From: Seriola aureovittata
Lineage: Eukaryota; Chordata; Actinopteri; Carangiformes; Carangidae
Reading direction: 5' to 3'
NCBI RefSeq assembly: GCF_021018895.1
Contig: NC_079377.1
Span: 8,376,501 to 8,440,500 of the forward strand
DNA: 64,000 nucleotides
A program made the translations under genes and the position numbers. Positions 24,341 through 38,400 of the stretch are shown here, in pieces (position 1 is the stretch's first letter; every line of letters starts with the position of its first letter). The notes under the pieces are model-generated. The model worked only from the letters and a program-made list of their open reading frames with translations. It did not search any database and had not been told where the DNA came from.

Positions 24341-24346
24341 TTTATT
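24341..24346 (-). terminator. Possible distal polyadenylation signal of the spectrin/PH gene
   Basis: TTTATT on the plus strand reads AATAAA on the minus strand, about 0.64 kb past the stop codon. A second AATAAA at 24960-24965 is only 24 bases past the stop and would give an unusually short 3' UTR. Either could be used. Confidence 0.4.
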
Positions 24347-24988
24347 ATGAATAGTCTTTGGTACAATTAGTATTTAAAATGTGTTAATATCAAATGAGCT
24401 CAAGCAGTGTCAAACTGCTGCTTTCATGAATAAGTAGGAAGACAATGTTTTGGTGAGCCACACATGTACACGCGGAGGAGGAGAGCTGTCATGATCTAGT
24501 TCAGTAAGTGTTGTGATTTCAGTATATCGTTAATACTTGGTCTTAATTTAGTTATGGTGATAACACTGGGATTATTCTCTAAATCTACAATGATTCTCTG
24601 TTGAGCAGGAAGCTTTACACAGCCTGTTAACCCGATAACACCACAATCCAAAGAAATACAAAAGAAATACAAAATAAGACTGGCGGGAAAATGTGTTGTT
24701 CAATTAAGTAATCTACAACTACGCAGTGCACACTCACACAGTATTGTTATTGCTTTCAACTGAACGAGAAAAGTGAAGAAGAGCGATATAAATATCCATA
24801 AACAGGACCTATTTAAAGAGACCTTTCAGCCCATAAGTGATTTATATAAAACACATCAAAAATAAAACCGTACTAGCTCTTCCAATCATAAATATAGTCA
24901 GTAGTAGCATTTTCTTTGCATAATATGTGCACTGCACATTGGAATCTATAGGTAAACACTTTATTAGTAAAATCATAATTTAAAAAAC

Positions 24989-26443
24989 TCAAAGGTCCCT
25001 TTTCCCAAAGAACTTCTTGAAGACGGACTTGTTGCGTGGCCGCGGCAGGCTGGCGTAGCTCCTCAGAGCAGAGTCCTGATACGTGTCGCGCTGCCATCCA
25101 GCCATGGCCAGCAGTGGAGGCTCGGAGCCTCTGCTTGTGGACGAACTGTCTGATGATTTATCTCCAACCACCAGAGTCACACAGTAGTTGGAGCCTCTTT
25201 CCAGGCCTCCAGGGGTATGCAACATGGGCTTGATCTTCTGGTAAGTTGCTGAGAAGAAACATAGCATACAGGACATTAGAAGACATAATAAAAACAGCTG
25301 TTTATGATTCACAGACAGATTATAGATCATTTAGGTTAAAAATAACTGCAAACTGACCTGACGTGAAGGAGTGGGAGCGACGCTTGTTGCCGAGCCAGTC
25401 CTGACCACTGAATACAGGGGAGTGAGGGGAGGAAGGGGTGTTGTCGCTGGATGCTCCAGACAATCTGTGAGTCATGGTTACACTGCCTTCATCATCATCG
25501 TCATCATCTATAGAAACAAAATATTAAAAGCAGAAATAAAGAAACATTTAAATAAATAAAACAGAAATAAGTAAAATATTTACTGTAGTAACAGATAAGA
25601 GCTGTCTGTGTGCAGTCCTTTGATACTTCAGTTGTTTAATATGTAGTAAGACAATGCCTTAGCTCCCCCTAGTGGTACATACTACACCTGCAGCAGCCAT
25701 TCACTGTCTTCTTTGATAGATAGAGCACTTTTAATAGCAGTCTGACACACTATGCCAAATGAAATCCTGAAATCCATTTTGAACTCAACAGCAGCCTCAA
25801 GGGTAAAGAAACTTGGTTTATAAAATCATTACAAAGCTTGTATGAATACAAATCCTGCTTGATCAATAATGAGCATAGACGAGTGCATCATCTAACCATG
25901 TGTGGCCCGGTGGGGCTATTCAGTATCAGATAATGGGGGGTGGTGCTTGGTGGTGCTTCCTTCCAGTAAGTGTGAATGTGAAGCAGATGCATGTTTGGTA
26001 AACCCTCCCCAGGTAAATATAGCTTTTGTCTACACAGCAGAGGACCTTACCACAGCAGCCTCCATGTGAGGATGAGATGGTCGACTGCTCATCCAAACTC
26101 CTTAAGTGACTCTGTGGCATTTGACTGAACTCTCTGGTGAGGACAACAATCTCTTTGGTTTGGGCGGGGCCCGGCGGTTTGGGCCTGGGGAACGTGGAGG
26201 TGACATCATGTCGGGAGGAACAGTGGCATTTGGCGAGGCCGTGACAACCGGAGCAGAGGGAGGGATTTCTGAACGGAGCGAGGAATTTTATAAATGATTA
26301 TTTATAAAGTGTCATTTTAAGGATTAAAGGCATTTCAATGTGGGAATCAAAAGTGAAGAGACGTTGTTTAACCACCATATCTTACAAGGAAATGGGGAGG
26401 CCTTGCTCGCCAAGGACACTTGATGTTGAAGACTCACTCTGAC
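24989..26443 (-). CDS. C-terminal tail exons of the spectrin/PH gene
   Basis: Four exons after the PH domain (26386-26443, 26051-26268, 25358-25507, 24989-25248). Visible stretches are a proline-rich PRPKPPGPAQTKEIVVLTRE, an acidic DDDDEG run, RRSHSFTS (a possible basophilic kinase site) and a basic end, SVFKKFFGKRDL. A basic tail after the PH domain is also seen in beta-spectrins. The frame of exon 26051-26268 was chosen because only it joins both neighbours without a stop. Confidence 0.75.
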
Positions 26444-29400
26444 CTAAAAACAAAAACATAAATATGATTCATGGAACATAAACTCACTCATGGCATAAAT
26501 GAGCTTTGAAATAATTATGTTTACCTGTGTTTGCTTGTATTTTCATCATCCATTTCTTCATCATAAAGCGTGAGGGTGCATTGAGCAGATATTCAGACCC
26601 ATCACGGAGCCTGAAGGTTAACATGGAGATGACAGAGGGGTCAAACACACAGCTGTCTAAACATCTATCACTGCCTTTCAATCTGTATAATTTAAAACAT
26701 CATCACTGCAATTGAGTCGTTATTACAGTCTCACCGTAGTCGAAAGCAGTTGGGTTTTTTGGTGTACTCTGGTGCAGGTGAACACTCAGCTCCCATGAGG
26801 TTCAGCGGCAGACCACATGCAGAACTCTGCAACACAGCACAGATTGATCATCATTAGATTCATATTATCCACTTCAATTATTTATCTTTTCTGTTCTCCT
26901 CAGTTTGCTGTACTTCTTTTCCGCTTACCCTCAGTGTATCCTTTCTCTCCTGGTAGAAGCACAAGGTGTGTCTATATAGGACAGCATGGTAGGAGTTCCA
27001 GCCTCTGGAGGTTGCCTGTGAAAATAAGATAAGCGTGTGTGTTGCTGACTGCGGGCTTTACATTTGCTGACTGTGCCACTGGCTTAAACACTGAATGGGG
27101 CTGTTCTTACTTTCTTTCCACCCAGCTGCAGCTTTTGCTTCCTCTCGAGAGTTCCCTCCATTGACTGCAGCTCAGGCTTTCCACTCTGTTTGAATTAACA
27201 CTGCGGTCAATGATACAAGCTGTATTTGTTATATGCAAAGAGCTAAACGGATTGCATGAAGTCTCACCAGGGTGAAACAGCGCCCTCCTGTGGCCATCAG
27301 CTGTTCTTGCTTCTCCATGTCCTCCAGGCTTTGTGAGGCTTTTCTTTGGCAACAGGCCCCATCCAAATCCATATGGACGGACAGTAGACTCATGGACTGG
27401 TCCTGTTTAGAAAGAGAAGTTTCCACAGTCATGACGGATGAGAAAAATGTTACTTGTTCATGCAGTTGTGTTATCTTTAGTATCTACAAGGCAAAAGTGC
27501 TAAAAGCTGCTTACCCCAACTACATGTTGACATCTTAAGTTTTGCAATACATATTTCATTACATACAAATAACTATTGGTATACTAATTAGTATTAAGTA
27601 AACACTTTAATTTACACTAATTAAACTTCCAGTAGATGCATCAAGTGTGTTTAAGGGTCACTTCACCCAATTTACATAAAATATATTTTCTCATTAACCT
27701 CTAGTGCTATCTAGACATGGAGATATTTTTGGTTTTATTTATCTTGGCTTTGAGATATCAGTCTTTGCCACCAGAAATCTGCAGTTGTCATGGTGACCAC
27801 TTTATTTCTTTGACTTTGTTTGTTATGCAATTCATTTGTGCATGGTTTAATGTTTTAATGAACTGCCAGATGGGCCAAAGACAATTTTCCACCTCTGAGA
27901 ACAATAAATTAACCAAGGTATTGTTTCTGGAAAGGGACGTTAATGTTAGTTTTTTCAAAATTGTTATTTCTGAAAATGTTTAGAGCACCACGAACAAAAT
28001 TCTATTCATTTCCTTTGTACTTTGGTGAAAGCAGAAATCGTAAAGACCAATTTCTCAAAACCTGGGCAAATAAAACTTAAACAGTCTGCATGGCTGCGGA
28101 CCAATATGGGCGAGTGAACTGACCCTTTAAAGGGAAAAGGTCAAACAGGACAGTGTCATAGGTGTAGACGTCACAGTATGTCAAACTCTGACCTCACCTT
28201 CAAACAACCTGTGCGCTCATCCACCTCCTCCCCCACATTTGCCTCCTTCACCTCCTGTTCCTCCTCCTCATCCTCTCTGTATTGATAAATGTATCTCTGA
28301 TTGTCGCCCACATCCGGCAGCTTCACTGGATCAGATGCTGTCTCGTTCACTGTCACTGCAGTCTTGCTGGCTGGTTCCCTGTTTGGAAATGCTGCCCACG
28401 ACCTCCTGTCTCCTATTGCCAGTGGAGGGTGGTGACTTTTGGGACTCTGGTCCTTGTCATAACCAAGCAAGCTCTGAATGTGGGACGGCAGTCTGAACTC
28501 TGCCACGAGGAGGTTGGGTGCAGAGGCTGTGACCAGGTTCCTGTAGAGCACAGCCGGTGTCTTAGGTGAAGGTGACCGAGAACGAGGCTCTCTGGATTGG
28601 TCTGAGGGTACGGTGTCTTCCTGTTCGGGCTGGTACATGATGTCTGAGCAGATGCTCTGTCTGTAGTTAGTAGTCTGATTCCAGATGTCCTCCAGTTCTT
28701 CTTCTTCCTCTTCAAACTGCTGATGGTCGAGGTGGACAGGCTCTGTTTCTAGCTCTGCAGTGTCTGGAGACAGGCCTGAGGGTGTTACACTGTTGTCTCT
28801 TGATTTAGTGCAGTCTATACCTCCCACTTCAAGGGACATGAGCCTCCCCACTACTCCCTTAGGCTGCAGGATATCTGGACATGGTGCATCAGTGCAAAGC
28901 TTGATGCTGCTGGAAGTGGAGATACCAGAGTCCACTGAGTCCTGACGAACACTCACACTCACTGTTGACTTCAGATTCACTACCATGTGAGAAGCTTGGC
29001 TCAGGCACTGAAGTCCAGGGCTCTCTTCACGCACACTATGAGGTCTTGCAGTTTTGTGGTACTGGTGTCCATTTAGGTCGCGAATGAGTGTGTGGACACT
29101 AGGGCACTCATGTTTATGTGCAGCTGTACTTTGGGCTTGGTTCACATAAATTGGGAGCTGAGAAGGCTGGCTGGTCCCATCCCCGTCAGCTGTACTGGTT
29201 TTAACCTCGGATGACATTTTATCCCGCTCCTGTTCTGCATCCTCCTGCAGACTGAACTGGGTTTTAGACAGGTCGTTGCATGGTACAGTCTGATCCTCAT
29301 CATCACGCATGGAAAGAGGAGGCGGTGGTTGGGAACTCTTGTCCACATCAGGCAGAGCTTTAGCTCCAACTGTCGAAGTCTGTGTTTCAGAGAACATGAA

Positions 29401-32400
29401 ATCTGATGAACTGTGTGTGATGGCAGGAGTGGGCCGAGTCTGTTTGAAAGAGCTCAGGGCTGAGTGTCTCTGGGAGTGGGGGTCCGGATCAGTCCCTGCT
29501 CCTTTTTTGGACTCAGGGGGGGCAATTGTGATGATGTCCTGAATGCTGGGGATGAGGGTCATGTCCTTAGGTAGGTCGAAGCTGAGCACAGAGCCCAAAG
29601 AGAGGAATCTGCAGTGGCTTCTCACCTGGCTTGTGGAAGATAAATTGGTTGGCCCTTCTGATACAGCATAAGGAGTAATGCTGTATTCTCCTGAACACTC
29701 TGTATCAATGTCCCTCAACAAGGGATTCTTCATATAGGCTATAGCGTCTACTCCATCCCCACTGGCTGGGCTCTTTGGTGAACTCTTCTTCCTCCTGCCT
29801 TCCTTCAGCGGCCATGTATGTGTGTCATATGTGATTGTCTCACAGGCATAATGAGGCATCCCTTCTGTTTGCTCTTCCACCCCCATGATTTTCTGGATAG
29901 TGTGTCTGCGAGCATCTCTCTTTCTCTTTCTTTTCTTGCCCATTCTCTTGAGGCTGCTGAAGATGGAGCTGCTGCCGCTCCCCATCAGAGGGTGGAAGGT
30001 TACGTTGGTCGTCTGAGGTGCAGGTGCAGAGGAAGATGGCGAGGAGGATGAGGATGACAGGAAAGTAGGGGAGGCTGAGGCTCCAGAGCGGCTCTTTTGG
30101 CGGGGCAGGGTGATACTCTCATACACAGGAGCCACAGCCAAGTTGTTATCTTTGACATGCAAGTAGGTACTTACCTATAAAGAGAGAGAAAAGGATATTA
30201 GGCATGTGCATGAGCATGAGCAGTCATTTCACTAAAGCTGCAAATGCCTTATTGTAAATGGTTATCCCCAGAGAGACTCATGCGTGCTGCAGGCCAGAGC
30301 CTTGCAGCTCTCTGCGAGAACAAGAGCCGTTTTATGTGTTACAGATGAATGATGACATGAGAGCAAAACTGACTAAGCCAATCAGCTACTTTTCAGTGAC
30401 AAACATAAGCCTCTGTTTCTCTACACCCCACTCATCCAAGAAAACAATGGATTCAGGAATGTATCAGCCTCATACAGCAACACAAATGTATAAGAAACAG
30501 GAAAGACAAAAAAATTAGATGAAAGGACAAAAAAACATGGACATGATTGCAATCGCACACTTGCAGGACTTAATCAAAATCATATGTGGCTGCACATGCC
30601 GTCATAGCCAGCTGTAATGGCTTGACCTTTCAACTCTGTGACTAATCTCTTGTTTCTGTGGAAGCCCCAGACTATAAATCATGGTGTGCAGTCTGGGGGC
30701 CTTTCTTTAAAGTTCAGCAATAGTTCCGTGTATGATGGCCTGTATTGGCGCACTCCTACTGGGAGCCATTTTGGAGCACAAGTTTCACAGGAAGTGAGGG
30801 TGAGGTCACTTATTATACACAATTGTGGCAAAGCCACGAAGATCCAAACAAGACCAGGTTTACATCATGAGCAGAGAGAGCTTCTGTCAACATTCACAGC
30901 AGGGAGATGACTCTGTGTGCTTTCTTACTCATCACCCTCATTCTGTCTCTGTCTATCTGTTTCCAGCTCTAAAACCTGGCTCATTGAACAAGCTGAGGTC
31001 CAAAGAAAAGTTTTAATGTCGGAGGAAAGTTGGATTATAAACACACTGATTCACTGTTTGTTTTTCTGTTGGGACTTAAACCATTCATCTCAGTTTACAC
31101 AAGACAAGCTGAAAGGGCCAAGTGACAACTGACAGATTATTGCAAAGATGGATTCACATTCATTCTAGGAAATCCTAATTACACACATTTGTTTTCAGTG
31201 CCTCAAACTTACTTAGTAAATACCTCGTTAATGAGGCTGGACTGTATGACAAGTTACATGACTCCTTTAAATGCAAATACTGCTAAGAATATTCATAGTC
31301 TATTCTTAAATAAAATGCCCTCAAAGATATTTTGCAATCCATTTCTTCAAGCCACTTTCATTTGAAGAAAATGAATCGATTTCGAAACATTTTTAATACA
31401 ATTTTAATATAACTGAAATAAACTTTTGGGTTGACCTAAAACTATATTTGGTATAAATTCAATGTATAGATTATGGTAATTTATGACAAACTGGTAACAG
31501 GGTTTCTCTCTGAAAACAGAGCAAATTATTGTTCACTAATTGGAGATCAGATGTATCACTGCATTTCATTCATTATTTTTATATTTTAACTAATGGATTG
31601 TGAAAGTAGCACCTCTCCTTTCCCATCCCACTAAATATCATAACATAATATACTTCATTAGAAACAGACTTTACTTGGTTTTGAATTTACGTTTATGAGT
31701 GCGGTTATGTGGGAAATCTGACAGTAAAATGGTTTGTTGTCTTTTCTCACTTTTCTCTCATTAAATGTAAATTTTCAAGCCACAATGTCTTTGGAGATGG
31801 TGTGAGTGCAGATATGATTGCACTCTGGCGTGACTTATTTCCTTTCACTCATGGTTAACTGACAAGGCAACAACGTGGGGAGGCAGTATACCGACTGTAC
31901 CTTGTAACAGGGTTAGTAGAGCATGCTGCCACCAGAAAACAACTACACACAGCATGCATCCCCAGCACACTTTGAGACGCAGCATGCAATTCCAATTCAA
32001 TCCGCGCAATTTACCTCATTTGCACTCTGCCGATAAATCTTTCTCTTTCGCTTTAAACTACCCAAAGTATTTTCCAAAAGCCCCTGGCAGCGCCTCCAAA
32101 AGTTTTTACAGGCAGAAGATTGAGGCACAGTGGGCTGAGGGAGAAAATGGGGAAAAAGGAAGATATGAAGGCCAAAGGAGAGGGAGGAATGAACAGCAGC
32201 AGACAGTCTAGGAGGGAGATCCCATGCATGTCATTACAGAGAATGAATGTTACTGAATTGTCCTTCAAGAACAGCAATAAATATCATTTGTTTCAGTACT
32301 TTTGGGGAAGAAATGTGTGTAGCCAGTAATGCCTGTACTCTGTAATGATGTTTCGTGACTTCTAGAGTGAAGTGATGAATGCGTTTCTCACCCTGTGGAC

Positions 32401-35400
32401 AGGCTCAGAGGTGTCCTCCACTACCTCATCAGTCCTAGCAGGTGGGTCAAGCAACTGAACTTGGCTGTCCCCTGTGTTACCAAAGCTAAGGATGAGGTTG
32501 ACCGTGCCCCCTAGAGTGGGGCTGTTTGGCTCTTTGAGGACCACAATGGAGGGTTTGGGAGACTCTGAGGAGGAAGCCTCGCCCCCACGTGGTCCGATAC
32601 TGTTCATGACCTCGTACCCATCCTCTATCTGCTTCTCCTCCTGTTGTCCGGTTTGTCTGGGCAGGAGGGATGAGGATTGGCTGTCTCCTGCTGCCTTTAA
32701 TTTGTCTTCATCAATGCTGATGACTGGGGACTGATGGGACTGGTAGGCCTCCAGCTCAGGAGCTAAACTCTGTTTAGGAAGCCATGAAAGAAAGAATTAA
32801 CAAATATGTACATTGGTAGAAAATTATTCAATCTATAGCACCAATGTTTTATTTACGATAGCAGGAAACATTTTAAACAAGACACTAGCATTGTTTCCCC
32901 CACTCTTCATCAAAAGCCTGTCTTCATCTTTCAGTCCTTCATTTTTGAGGTTTTGTGATTTATTATGTGATTATTATGATTTTGTGGTTTATTAGTTGTT
33001 TTACTTTTCAAACTTTAAAAAAACAAACAAACCTTGATTTGTTAAATATGACACTGTACACAAAGGGCACAATTCTGTCCAAGTCTATCCCTACAATAGG
33101 TGCCTTTCTGCTCATGTACCTCTGTTAATGGGGAGTACATTGTGGCCTCAGAGTAAATGTTATCTTGGGAAGGCTCCTGTCTGCTCTTCTTGTGAAGCCA
33201 CTGTTGTTTCTGAGCCCTCCAATGCACCAAGATCCATCCAAGCATACTCCTCAGTTCTTCCATGCGTTCTCTAACCTGCAAGACATTACACAGGGTTTGT
33301 AAAAGCAGAAAAAAATTAATCAAACAATACATTCAAGGATCACAGTGAGTGCTGCTCACCATCTGTGTGAGGTGGTGTTCTTTGTCTAAAACGCCCCTCC
33401 CCGTGGCTACCAGCTCATCAAACTCCTCAAACTTTTGCTCAATCTGTATGTCCAGCTCTGCAGCCAGGGGCCTCTGCCCATCTTTCCCAAGATGCAAGGC
33501 GGTATCTGAGAAAATGCATGACCTGGTGTCTTCTGTCCATGAGCTATCCAGAGGAGTGGGGGTGGGGTAAGAGGGGGTGAGGAGACAAGGAACAGGGCTG
33601 TGAGAAAAGCCATACATTCACAGAACATGAGAATGACCAGACTCCCTGATAGGACAGACATTCATCGCCTTGTCACACTCGGCCCAGGAAACTTGTGCTG
33701 ACCTCCTCAGCACATCTTAAATTATACATTCCACCAGAGACCTGTACTTGACAAGTAGAACATCCTGTTCTTTCCTTGAAAAGATATCGTAATGGGCAGA
33801 TGTTTTCACAAAGAGCATTACAAAAGAACGTCTGGCTCAGAAAGGGGTCAAAGCATCCCCATGCCCTGCTTACATCATGGCGAGGTAGCTCCTGAAGAAG
33901 TCCTGGAGCTGCACAAATTCCTGCAGACGGGATTTGTTCTCCGTCACACTCTTTCCCAGCTCGGTCCAGGCCTGCAGCATAGCCTGGATCTTTGCCCCAA
34001 GTACATGGACTCTCTCTGGGCACAGCTCCTCCAACCGAGAGGCCAGGTTCTCCATCTCCTTCACCTCCTCCCTGATGATTTCATAGTCAATCTGTGGAGA
34101 ATCAAAGTAAAAATCTATCATCTCCCATCAAACCCGGTATCACTCAGACAGCCTGTACCAATTGTATCTCTGTAAGACTATGACCTCATCCCCATAGCTT
34201 TATGCATATTATTCAGCTAGAGACCCATATGGTCTACATATGGGCTGCCACGCTATAGCAAGCTTGCAATCTTGACCATTTTTTTCTCCCTTTGACGAGG
34301 CAGTAATTAATAGAGTTGAGGGTTCTCTGGGAGTAATACTTCATAACGTTTCTCAGCTACAGTAAGCTTCAACAACACTGAGTTGCGAATGCCTGTCTGC
34401 TGACGGCACAGTTATTTCAGTTTAGGAGATTAGGTCATTTCTGCTCTTCAATGGTATCAAGTCCAGACAGCTGTGTGTGTGTGTGTGTATGTGTGATAAA
34501 CATAACACTGCCCAAAAATGACTCACACAGAACTTTACCATTCCCAACCTCACATCTCCAACCCCATGACCCACGGAGGCACATACACACCCCACCACAT
34601 TTACTCACAAACACACACACACTTTGAGAGCTTACAGAACAGTGACTCACACAGGCATAAATAAATATCCTGTGTGAATAATAAACTTTTGCACGCTCTA
34701 TGTGTGTATGTGTGTGATTGCATAGCACAGTTTATATAATAAATTAAACACAGCACAAAGCGGGGTGGGCTGGCCCTTTTTTAGATGTGAGAAAATCTGG
34801 CACAACAGGAAACACACTGTGGAACAATGTGTTGGAGGCAAGTGCGAGAATGGGGAGGGGGCTTCCCTTTTTTCATTACACAGAGCAAAAAGTCCAGAAT
34901 CAAGAGTCAGTGGAATGGAATACTGGATCATATTAGCACCAGTGAATCATTATAAATGTTTACACCAAAATTACAACATGTGCCAGCATCTTCCTCTCAC
35001 CTCCAGGTGGTCCTGCTTCTCCTGCAGAGCTTCTAGGCCGCAGCGGTCTGGCTCACACTGGACAGCCATGTCTGTCTCCCTCTCTAGTATGTCCAGGCTG
35101 AGTTCCTTGCTGCAGCATAAGCACTCCTCCACACGCACTGCCAGGCTGGCATGCTGGTGAGGCACAAAGTCATCATGAGTACTTGTAGGATGCCATTAAG
35201 TCATTATACTGCACTGTGTATTATTTGTTTTCCAATGAGAGCCACATTGCAAATTAGTGTTTAAAATGCTGTCAGGAAGTCCCCTCCAGGCATGTGTGTA
35301 TGTTCTATTTTGACATGTGTACTGATTTTTTTACCAAGAATAAATCGAATTAACGCAAAAACGCTCATGTGAAGGGGAGTGGTGGCTCGTTTGGGGCCTA

Positions 35401-38400
35401 TTAAAGTCGTAGCCACAGACAAAAGGAAACCAGATGTGGCACTATTGGTTTGTGCAACTGTTTGTGACAAAAGTAGAACGATTTAAAAACCATTCAGACT
35501 ATTCAGCATCGTCTAAGGTCATTATAACTTAACAAACATTGTGGCCACAATCAGTTCTAATAAACTAGATGTAGAGCTGCCATATGCACACATTGTCTAA
35601 CTGATTCCCATCTCCTTACCTTGCTCAGCAGCTCCTGGATGGCCTGGTCATGGCTCTGCGATCGGCCTCTTTCCCTAACAGTGTCATTCAGCATCTCTAC
35701 AGCCTCACGTAGTTCCTCCACAGGGTCCCCCATGCTTTCTATCAGGGGCTCACCACTGCTACTGCTTTGGAGTCCAAGCAATGTAGGAGCTGAGGAAATC
35801 TCACTGTGGAGAGGCTGGTAGGTACACAGACAGAAAAATTGCTATTTGAATAATCTACAGTAGTTGAATGAATGGACCATTATTAAAAAAAGCCAAATAA
35901 TAAAAAACACTTTCTCACCATAGTGGTCTTTAGTCAAGCAGATAGTTTTGGTTTTATTTGCTCAGGTTTATATTCATTTCTAATGCCACCCAATACAATG
36001 GAAGTGAATGGAATAATGTTTAATTAAACTGAAAAATTCATCAGCCACATCTGTATCCAGAAACAGAGTACCTATTACGGTGAGGACTATATCTTCAGTA
36101 GAAAGTAGTTCTGTTCTAAGGGAGATCTGTGGATTATTGATTGGAGTCAGGACATTGTTTCTGGAAAGGCATGATCCTGTTGAATCTTAATTGTTTTATT
36201 TTTTTATACTTTGAGCATCATGAATGAAATTCCATTCACCTCAATTGCTTTGGGATCGAGGCAGAAATCAGTATTTTTTTTAGAAACAACTATAGTTAAA
36301 TTAGATTTTTTTTATTTAACTTTGGCCAAGATGAACCTTTGAGCACCATCTTTGGTAAAATGTTTCTCACCTGGCCCAGGCTATACTTGCAGCCGTCCTG
36401 GCTCTCCTCCAGCTCCACGCGCTCCAGGAACTCAGTCAGCATTCGTGTGTCCTGCAGCTCTGAGCTCTGCTGGGTCAGGGCACTCTGGACACGGTGGTAC
36501 CTAGGAAACACACCAGCAGGAATGTTTCAATGGCCAGCTACACCTTAACTGTAATCCACATCCTTATATACAACCCTACATACTTCAACAGAACCACATT
36601 ACATAGACCACAAGTTACCATACTAGACCACTGTTTATGTAATCATATATCATGTGTCACATAAACACATCCTGTACTTCAGGGCATGAAGGTACTCTGT
36701 CCGTACAGAGTTTATACTTGGGATGGTAAAGGCAGCAATTTGAAAGTGTATTTTTTCCAGAATAAATGAGCCTTAAGTTGCTTGTATGTAGTGTTAAATA
36801 ATGACATCATCCCAACTGTCTTACAGCTGCCCAGTGAGAGCCTCTACCTGCATCAATGGTCCCTCAGACTGCACCAGTGTCCATCCCTGCTCCATATAAC
36901 ACCCCCACCCTGGAAACACTTAAACCAAGCCCTTTCCGTTTCTTTATTTTCTTTGGTCAGCTTTGTGTTCTTTACAGAGTCTGAACTTGTGTTTATGGAC
37001 ATAGGTATGTCCTGTAAAAAAGGCCAACATCATAAGGTTTTACTGAGAGCCCATGGCAACAACCTGTCTTTCGAGGGCCAACCAAAGAGAGGCGTCACCT
37101 TGCAAACATGGAATGGGTGACTCTGACACACACTGACAAGCTGTGGGTGAAGTGCATGTCAGGACTGTGGGGTAGACCTCACTAAGTGCTGCATGAATCA
37201 CAAATGAATAAACTTGAGAGTCTTGCAGTGAATGAGCGCATGGAGAATATTTTTTGCCAGGTTAGAGAAAAAAAGCAGCTCCTGAGATCTATGGATATAT
37301 ATTTCTGTGGTTTATGGGGTGAAATTGTTTGTCTTAAATAAGAACAGGGGATTTTATGAATAAACCCTTCCATGTTGGATTACAGACATGGTGAGTATAA
37401 ACCTGTGACCTCTTGGAAACACTGACAAAATTCTTACTTTATTTCCTGACCACAGTGACGAGCAAAAACTACCAGAGTCTGAAGACTCATCCATAACATC
37501 TTCCATGATGAGAGACATCGAGGCACCCCTGACCTTTCCCTCTCCTCCTCTGAAAAACTCACTTTCTTTCCACCTCCTCCATGCGTGCTGGCAGGCATTG
37601 TGTCTGTGGGTGACTGTGGCTGTGGAGACGGTCCACCTCTTGCCTCAGAGCACTGAGCTCCAGGCTGCGTGCTGCCACTTCTTTCTCCAGAAGACAGCTC
37701 TCCCTCTCAGCCATGCTCATTGTTTCTGGGTCACCGGCTAGCGCAGATTCCTTTATGGAAAGCTCCACGGACTCCAACCAGGCCTCCAGGCTGCCCAGGG
37801 CCTGGAGCACTTTTACAACCTATACAGTAGAGAAGCAGACAGGCGAATAATGTAGAAGTTTTGCTGCTGTGATCTGCAAGTAGTGTGGTGTGCAGTGAAA
37901 ACAAAAAGAAGTAATGCACTGTACAAAAGAGATAGTAACAGGTACAGAATAACTAATGGAAGTAGATCATGCTCTGACCTACACCTTTGTACTAAAAGAT
38001 TCACACTTTCCAACTAAGCCATCAGTCTGGGTAAATTTGCAGCCTCTTTCCATCTCCTTATTGAATTATATGGAAACTTGAATTTATGTCCCTTGAATTA
38101 GCCTTCATAACTTGGGGATCTACCATACAGACTCTACCAATTAAGGTAGTAAAGATGAAAGTAAAGGAGCTTCTAACCATGAGTGCATACAGCCCAGGCT
38201 CTGGGCCAGCATAAAGTGTCTCACAGTGGGAGGACTGATCCAGAATCATCCGTCATAACCATAAAGCTCCCCTATAACTTCAGAGGTGAGTAATTGCCTC
38301 AGTATGACTCAAGAATTCAACTGCTTGTTGTGAAATATTTTATGAATCTTACCCTAAAACCAAGCTCCTCTGAGGCCTGCAGAAACACAGCGTTCCTCTG

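Noticed and set aside
33333..33617. Frame extending exon 33360-33543 upstream through a proline-rich stretch
   Set aside because: A polypyrimidine tract ending GGATAG marks an acceptor at 33544; joining there to the previous exon restores a normal spectrin helix (AMISWTEDT).
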